Shown here: piece by piece, positions 59,464-64,000 of the stretch
Numbering within the stretch: the stretch's first letter is position 1
Layout: each line of letters begins with the position of its first letter
Assembly (NCBI GenBank): GCA_965276765.1
Contig: OZ255627.1
Location: 1,674,001-1,738,000, forward strand
Direction: 5' to 3'
Source: G965276765 sp965276765
GTDB lineage: Bacteria > Actinomycetota > Acidimicrobiia > Acidimicrobiales > Palsa-688
DNA length: 64,000 nucleotides
The notes under the pieces: model-generated
Seen by the model: only the letters and a program-made list of their open reading frames with translations
Databases searched by the model: none
Told to the model about the DNA's origin: nothing
Made by a program: the position numbers and the translations under genes

Positions 59464-60489
59464 ATGGTCGCTGCACGTCCCGTGCTGCTTGTGGGTAGCG
59501 TACCGCTGGAGTCTTCGTCGGCCGTGTTCGCTGCGACGACCGAAAGGCTCGGTTCGTTAGTCAAGCGTATCCCCGATGGCGAAACAGGCGTCCGCAAGGA
59601 CTGGGTGCGCTGGCAGGGCGCAGTCATGGCTCGAGCGAAAGGGTTGCCGCCTGGGGGCGCCTCGGTCCGGCAGGGCGTCCACGAGGTTCGGCTTTACCGT
59701 CTGGCGGGAAGCCCGGATGACGTCGATTTCGGGCCGCTGGGCTACGCAGCTGTGGCGTTGGCGTCCTACGCCGATTTCGTCCGCCTTCGCGACGAAGGGA
59801 TTATCCCTGCTGGCACTCGTTTTCAGGTCAGTCTGCCGACGCCGTTGGCGGTGGTCCTTTCGTTCTTCGAGCCCGACGCCGTCGCTGCCGCATGGCCGTT
59901 GTACGAGTCGGCCATGCTCGGCGAATTGGCCCAGATCGTGACCGGTATACGGCACAAGGATCTCGCGGTGCAATGGGACATAGCGGCGGAGATTTGCTTC
60001 GTGCTCGAAATCCCTGACATGGCCGCTCAGTTGCCGATGGACGGACTGGTTGCGGCGATCGCCCGGATCAGCGCTCAGGTGCCCGCTGAAGTCGAGCTGG
60101 GCGTGCATCTATGCTACGGCGACCCTGGTCATAAGCACGTTGTTGAACCGAAAGACACCGCACTGATGGTCGAGCTCAGCAATGGGTTGTTTGCTGCGAT
60201 CGGTCCACCGATCGCGTGGGTCCATATGCCAGTTCCCCGTGACCGCAACGACCCTGAATACTTCGCATCGCTCGGCGACTTACACCGTCCTGTTGGCACA
60301 GAGCTCTACCTCGGGCTCGTGCACCTCACCGACGGCTTGGATGGAGCACACCGTCGCCTCATCGCTGCGCAGAGTGTCGTGGAGGACTTCGGGGTAGCGA
60401 CCGAGTGTGGATTCGGCCGGAGGCCACCCGAGACTGTTGCCGCCCTCCTCGACCTGCATACCGAGGTAGCCACCGGACATAACATGTAA
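59464..60489 (+). CDS. MetE/UroD-fold protein (cobalamin-independent methionine synthase-like)
   Basis: A 341-residue TIM-barrel protein. GVHLCYGDPGHKH carries the His-x-Cys metal pair, and ATECGFGRRP the distal Cys, as in the zinc site of MetE C-terminal domains; LVGSVPLESS and RIPDGETG are at the N-terminus. It lacks the N-terminal MetE half, so it is one of the short MetE-like methyltransferases with unknown methyl donor or acceptor. ATG 59464 has AGGAAG eight bases upstream. No operon partner is intact nearby. Confidence 0.72.
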   Translation: MVAARPVLLVGSVPLESSSAVFAATTERLGSLVKRIPDGETGVRKDWVRWQGAVMARAKGLPPGGASVRQGVHEVRLYRLAGSPDDVDFGPLGYAAVALASYADFVRLRDEGIIPAGTRFQVSLPTPLAVVLSFFEPDAVAAAWPLYESAMLGELAQIVTGIRHKDLAVQWDIAAEICFVLEIPDMAAQLPMDGLVAAIARISAQVPAEVELGVHLCYGDPGHKHVVEPKDTALMVELSNGLFAAIGPPIAWVHMPVPRDRNDPEYFASLGDLHRPVGTELYLGLVHLTDGLDGAHRRLIAAQSVVEDFGVATECGFGRRPPETVAALLDLHTEVATGHNM

Positions 60490-60639
60490 TGGGTGTGGCT
60501 CCTCTGGAGGGACTCGGCGTTCGTTCGCCCTGGTTGGATGGCTGATCCGGCGTCCAGCGGCCGTCCCGCTGGCGATCCCGCTACGCGACAGGACTGACGC
60601 ATAGAGGGGGGGGGTCACGTTGGTGACCATGGAGGGTCC

Positions 60640-61303
60640 TCCCACATGGCGGCCGCCTCGGTGACGCAGTCGGGGAGCGACTCCGCCGTTGGCTGGAGGA
60701 TGGACGGCGTGGTGCTGCGCCTGGGCGTCGACGTCGAAGCGATCGAAGAGGGGCCGCCTGGTCCGCCTGGCCGGCGGAACCTGCGCCGAGGGTGATGTAG
60801 TCCTGGTCACTGGAGGCGTTGAACCGGGGGGCGCCATCGCCCGAGCGGCGGGTTTGGACGTGGAGGATGGTCGGGTACGGGTCGACGCCAGATGCGCGTG
60901 AGCCGCCCCGGGGGTTTTCGCCGCCGGCGACGTAGCCTTCGCCTTCAACGCGGCCGCCGCACGTCACCTGAGCGTCGAGCACTGGGGTGAGGCTCTCGCG
61001 ATGGACCGGGTGGCAGGCCAGTCCGCCGCCGGTGGGGAGGCTTCGTGGGCCGAGGTGCCAGGATTCTGGTCGACGATCGGCGAGCGGACACTCAAGTACG
61101 CCGCCTGGGGAGACGGCTATACCGACGCCGACATCGTCGATCACGGTGCAGGAGCGTTCACTGTGTGGTACGGGCGCGACGACGTCACCGTCGGAGTGCT
61201 GAGCCACGACGCCGAGCGCGACTATGGGCGGGGACGGCGCCTCATCGAACAGCGCCGACCGGTGCCCGTTGGGGCCCCTCCCGGACGAGGCCGGCAACCG
61301 TGA
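60640..61303 (+). pseudogene. Remnant of a ferredoxin reductase-type FAD/NAD oxidoreductase
   Basis: The C-terminal half is recognisable across several frames: GRLGDAVGERLRRWLEDG, then VVLRLGVDVEAIEEG, RLVRLAGGTCAEGDVVLVTG, the FAD-binding VFAAGDVAFAFN, and VPGFWSTIGERTLKYAAWGD. At least three frame changes are needed, and the N-terminal NAD/FAD half is missing. This is a decayed gene rather than a single error. Confidence 0.7.
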
Positions 61304-61387
61304 CATCAAGACCCGAGCTTTGCACGCTGACGCACTGTCGCGTGACCCTGGAAAGCCCGGACGGGACGGGCGCTGAGCGCCGAGCGG

Positions 61388-61606
61388 CTAGACCGTTAGC
61401 GTGTCGCGGTAACTGGGCAGCGGTGCCGGGCTCGGCTCGGGCATCGGCGGATCGGTCGGCGGTCCACCCGGGTCGGGCACGGGGTCGGGGGCGGGCATAG
61501 GAACTGGGTCGGGGGTCGGTGCTGGCATCGGGCTGGGGTTCGGTGCTGGAACCGGGTCGCCGGGGATGGGGTCGCTGGGGGATGGAATTGGCGGGACAGT
61601 GGTCAT
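61388..61606 (-). CDS. Small Pro-rich repeat protein
   Basis: A 72-residue frame made mostly of Asp-Pro-x-Pro units (for example PIPSPSDPIPGDPVPAPNPS), ending LPSYRDTLTV. It has no signal peptide. The repeat encodes a stiff extended chain. It may be a real small gene or a chance result of the GGGxCGGG-type repeat in the DNA. Confidence 0.4.
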   Translation of the reverse strand: MTTVPPIPSPSDPIPGDPVPAPNPSPMPAPTPDPVPMPAPDPVPDPGGPPTDPPMPEPSPAPLPSYRDTLTV

Positions 61607-61793
61607 GGCCGCCCACGCTACGACCAGGGGCTAGCCGCAGCGCAGAACCGCGAACCTGTCGACTCGTTTCAATTCACACGTGGCGCTACCTTCACACGCA
61701 CACCGATAGCTTGGTATCGCCACGGTTAGAACGTCAGGCCGGCCATACCCTGGGGCGGTCTTGGCCGCCCCCGGACACCTTGGGAAGTCGGCC

Positions 61794-62054
61794 ATGACCT
61801 CTCCGAACAACATCGAGCGCACAGCGCCCCCCGTCCTAGGCGACTCCGTCATGATCGTCCATCTGGCAACCTCGGCGATGTGCCCGGACTGCGGAAGCCA
61901 GCCCGGGCTGGGCTGGTGGTGGTGCCCTGACTGCGGCGGCCAACTCGACGACGGTCTCGCGGTGCACGCGATCCCTGATTGTCGTGACCCGGGAACGGGG
62001 ACCAGGCCAGAAGCGAACCACCCCCAGCGCCTTGTAGCCGGTGACGCCTTGTGA
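61794..62054 (+). CDS. Small zinc-ribbon protein
   Basis: An 86-residue protein with two CPDCG motifs (at about 30 and 44), enough for one zinc ribbon, and a third Cys later. The first 25 residues include a hydrophobic stretch VMIVHLATSA. Zinc ribbons of this type bind nucleic acid or act as protein adaptors. ATG 61794 is used; no ribosome site is strong. Confidence 0.5.
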   Translation: MTSPNNIERTAPPVLGDSVMIVHLATSAMCPDCGSQPGLGWWWCPDCGGQLDDGLAVHAIPDCRDPGTGTRPEANHPQRLVAGDAL

Positions 62055-62142
62055 CAGGCACATGGCAGGCGGGGAGATTCAAAACGTGGTACACGCTTCG
62101 TCTGCCGGCTGATGTCAGCTGCTATAAACCGAGGGGGACGAC

Positions 62143-62478
62143 ATGGCAGTGCACGCTGTTTCTACCAAAGACCTCCAACCCGGTGATCGGGTGGTCGACG
62201 GGAACGAGGAGTACGAAGTCCACGCCATCGAGCAGGAACAGGGCCGCCTGCTCGTCATCGACACCGCCGGTGGCGTACACACCTACCCGGTCGACTCTTC
62301 TCTAAGAGCCAACCGTGGCGGTTCTGGTGGAGGGGGGCGCTCCACCCAACACCCCGGCCCCGGCATAAGGACCGTTCAGGGGTGTTCGACGGGGGAGCGT
62401 GTCGCTTCGCTGATAGTTGTGGGCGGCACCGTCGGTGTCGGTGTCGGTGTCGGTGACTTGGACTTGTCCCTGCGATGA
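62143..62478 (+). CDS. Small protein with N-terminal beta-barrel-like domain
   Basis: A 111-residue frame. Residues 1-50 (LQPGDRVVDGNEEYEVHAIE) look like a small SH3- or KOW-like barrel found in short actinobacterial hypothetical proteins. From about residue 60 the sequence is Gly-rich and non-conserved, so the original gene may have ended earlier. ATG 62143 follows GGGGGACGAC, a weak ribosome site. Confidence 0.5.
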   Translation: MAVHAVSTKDLQPGDRVVDGNEEYEVHAIEQEQGRLLVIDTAGGVHTYPVDSSLRANRGGSGGGGRSTQHPGPGIRTVQGCSTGERVASLIVVGGTVGVGVGVGDLDLSLR

Positions 62479-62685
62479 CTCGGCGAGATGAACCTGATAG
62501 TCGGCAGTGCCGTCACGCTTAGTTACTTGCCCCTGAAAAACTGTTGTGTGGTCTGGGGCGGGTCGGGCTGATCGATGGCTGTGGGGTCGTGTGGGGCTTT
62601 GCCCGGCCGTTTTGGGCTTCTCCGGGCCCCCGTTTTCGGTCCTTTTGGGACCGTCGGGGCGCGCTGCGAGAAGCGGCGGGCCGGG

Positions 62686-62880
62686 TCAAGCAGCGGTTCG
62701 TTCCGTCGGTCCCGGCGTGGGTGGGTCGGTGCCGGGGAGGCTGGAGGGTGGTGGTCGACGCTGTCGGGTGGTCTGCTTGGTGAGGCTGGCGATCTTGACC
62801 GAGTTGTGAGCGAGGACTCCCCACCCGCACCACACCTGGGCCCCTTGGTGACCGTCGAAGATGTCGCGGATCGCGGAAAA
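62686..62880 (-). pseudogene. 3' remnant of a transposase
   Basis: On the minus strand RDIFDGHQGAQVWCGWGVLA then HNSVKIASLTKQ is the C-terminal block of IS5/IS1182-like transposases (GWGVLAHNLVKIA). The rest is absent: the IS21 end repeats begin at 62869, so the element inserted in or deleted this gene. The tail after it is Pro-rich and non-conserved. Confidence 0.6.
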
Positions 62881-62911
62881 TGTAGGTGGGCGATCACCGA
62901 AAATGTAGGTG
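62869..62911. repeat. IS21-type terminal direct repeats
   Basis: GATCGCGGAAAATGTAGGTG (62869-62888) and GATCACCGAAAATGTAGGTG (62892-62911) are 20-base copies with two differences. Such repeated ends carrying GAAAATGTAGGTG are typical of IS21-family elements, whose transposase binds several copies. They lie 38 bases beyond the zinc-finger gene and mark the left boundary of the element. Confidence 0.75.
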
Positions 62912-62948
62912 CGTCCGAGGGCCGTGGGTGGCTGGGGTTGATAGTAGA

Positions 62949-63314
62949 TCAGCGGCTGGCGATCACCTCCTGACCGACAAGCTCGACCACGGCGACTGGG
63001 TCCCCGCACGAGGGGCATTCGCCCCCGAGCCCGACACGGCGCATCCAGGTGTTGCACGTCTCGCAGTGCTGTTCGCCGAGGGCCCTGTCGCCGCATGTGT
63101 CGCATTCGTAGACGGTGATCGGCCGGCGGGGCTGGGTTTTGGGCACGGTGACGGTTGTTCGACCGGTGTCACGTCGCCGGCGGTAGGCGGCGGCCCGGCA
63201 CGCGTCGGAACAGTATTTCTGGCGGCCGGTCGGGACGAAGGCGTGCTGGCAGATGGGGCAGTGCATCGTGACGGGATCGTGACAAGACGGGGCGGCCGGT
63301 TGGTAGCCGGTCAC
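62949..63314 (-). CDS. Zinc-finger protein encoded downstream of istB
   Basis: A 121-residue protein (GTG 63314) or 105 residues from ATG 63266. Cys motifs occur as CPICQHAF, KYCSDACRAAAYRRRR (FCS/MYM-like), CDTCGD, CETC and CPSCGD, enough for two or three zinc sites. GTG 63314 overlaps the istB stop as GTGA, so it is coupled to the transposition helper. This third gene is not part of the classical IS21 pair; it may be a DNA-binding helper or a passenger. Confidence 0.7.
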   Translation of the reverse strand: MTGYQPAAPSCHDPVTMHCPICQHAFVPTGRQKYCSDACRAAAYRRRRDTGRTTVTVPKTQPRRPITVYECDTCGDRALGEQHCETCNTWMRRVGLGGECPSCGDPVAVVELVGQEVIASR

Positions 63315-64000
63315 GATCCCGCCACCGCCTTTCGGGTGGCGTCGGCACGCGCCCGGTGGCTGCGCATCCGGTAGCTGTCGCCGTCGATGTTGATCACGAT
63401 GCTGCGGTGCAGCAGACGGTCCAACATGGCGGCGGCGACCATCGGGTCGTCGTTGAAGACCTTGCCCCACGAAGCGATCCCGAGATTGGTCGTGAGAGCG
63501 ATACTCCCCTTCAGGTATCTCTGGCTCACAACCTGGAACAGGGCGGAGGCGGCCTCGGCGGGAAGAGGGAGGTAGCCGACCTCGTCAACGATGAGCAGGC
63601 GCGGTCCGGCGTAGAAGCGCATGGTCGTCGCCCACCGCCCCTCCAGCGCAGCTCGATGGCAGCGGGCTGCGAGCTCGGCCGCGGTGGTGTAGTAGACCCG
63701 CATCCCTGCGGCCACCGCAGCATGCCCGAGCCCGACGGCGAGCATCGTCTTGCCGACGCCTGGCGGGCCGATCAGCAACACGTTGGTGGCGTCCTCCACG
63801 AAACGTAGGGTGCCAAGCTCGGCGATCAGCTTGGGGTCGACCGAGGGCTGGGCGGAGAAGTCGAAGTCGGCGAGGGTGAACGGCGAGGGCAGCGAGGCGA
63901 AGCGAGCCAGACTGGCCCGGCGACGCTCGTCTGTGGCGTCGACCTCGATGGCCAGCAGCCGTTCGAGGAACGCCTGGTTGGACCACTTGGCGCCGATCGC
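63311..64000 (-). CDS. istB: IstB-like transposition helper ATPase (partial, 5' end beyond edge)
   Basis: IstB is the AAA+ helper that selects target DNA for the IS21 transposase IstA. The visible 229 residues include the N-terminal segment WSNQAFLERLLAIEVDATDE and DFDFSAQPSVDPKLI, Walker A GPPGVGKT, Walker B LLIVDEVGYLPL, the sensor TTNLGIASWGKVF and the C-terminal MLDRLLHRSIVINIDGDSYR. The frame is open to the window edge, so the start lies to the right; only about 20-30 residues should be missing. It appears intact and could be active. Confidence 0.92.
   Translation of the reverse strand, partial: AIGAKWSNQAFLERLLAIEVDATDERRRASLARFASLPSPFTLADFDFSAQPSVDPKLIAELGTLRFVEDATNVLLIGPPGVGKTMLAVGLGHAAVAAGMRVYYTTAAELAARCHRAALEGRWATTMRFYAGPRLLIVDEVGYLPLPAEAASALFQVVSQRYLKGSIALTTNLGIASWGKVFNDDPMVAAAMLDRLLHRSIVINIDGDSYRMRSHRARADATRKAVAGS

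Larger units (their letters stand above)
62869..64000. mobile_element. IS21-family insertion sequence, cut by the right edge
   Basis: The visible part holds the end repeats, a zinc-finger ORF and istB, all read leftwards. The transposase istA is expected to the right, beyond the window. The target seems to have been another transposase gene (remnant at 62686-62880), a nested arrangement. Confidence 0.75.

Noticed and set aside
62523..62897. Separate gene left of the IS21 repeats
   Set aside because: Low-complexity shadow of the transposase remnant read in another frame.

Overview
The window is high-GC DNA with many GTG starts, ATGA/GTGA gene overlaps, Tat-exported proteins and several probable leaderless promoters. 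With a red-type (form IC) RuBisCO operon this points to an autotrophy-capable actinobacterium, plausibly of the Acidimicrobiia. That placement is inferred from gene content, not from a phylogenetic marker.

Left part (1-38.2 kb) looks like chromosome with mostly intact genes. At 1-3.7 kb lie an ECF-type transporter (fused twin ATPase plus T component), a DUF3054 membrane protein, a one-domain molbindin and a small coiled-coil protein. At 3.8-8.7 kb is a Calvin-cycle locus: cbbL-cbbS-cbbX on the minus strand, divergent cbbR, and a convergent phosphoribulokinase. A GAF/NarL-type two-component pair follows, with a single-base frameshift in the kinase. Next come a VOC protein, a DUF4282 protein bracketed by two long inverted repeats, and an aquaporin.

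From 13.3 to 31.3 kb several transcription units carry the same near-palindrome, GACTGA-N4-TCAGTC, usually overlapping a TAGACT -10 box. A TetR repressor (BetI-like) sits in the middle. The units comprise a class III aminotransferase, a spermidine/putrescine-type ABC transporter (potD-B-C-A order), a phytoene-dehydrogenase-like FAD protein with an NDP-forming acyl-CoA synthetase, an acyl-CoA dehydrogenase, and a Rieske oxygenase of the choline/betaine monooxygenase type. A glycine/sarcosine-oxidase-like FAD enzyme with a cupin shares one of the promoter regions. I read this as a regulon for uptake and oxidation of an amine whose identity is unknown. An Nramp-like transporter with its own MgtE-N/CBS partner lies between these units. 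An NHL-repeat secreted protein, a Tat-exported phospholipase-C-like protein, an APC permease and dCTP deaminase complete this half.

Right part (38.3-64 kb) behaves as an accessory, decaying region that begins at a tRNA-Gly(CCC). It holds a VapBC45-like toxin-antitoxin pair, a frameshifted tyrosine integrase, a 19-residue response-regulator stub and a large LuxR/AAA regulator. An apparent operon follows that joins a 1128-residue secreted protein, a membrane protein and a self-sufficient CYP102-type P450. Then come an IS630-family element with a passenger gene next to a truncated NUDIX gene, a MarR/YczE pair with two operators, a frameshifted Sua5/YrdC gene, a YhgE-like membrane protein, a MetE-like protein and a decayed ferredoxin reductase. 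The window ends in an IS21-family element, cut by the right edge, lying in the remnant of another transposase.

Single-base indels interrupt at least five genes, most of them in the right part. Read-level checks are needed to separate real decay from assembly error.
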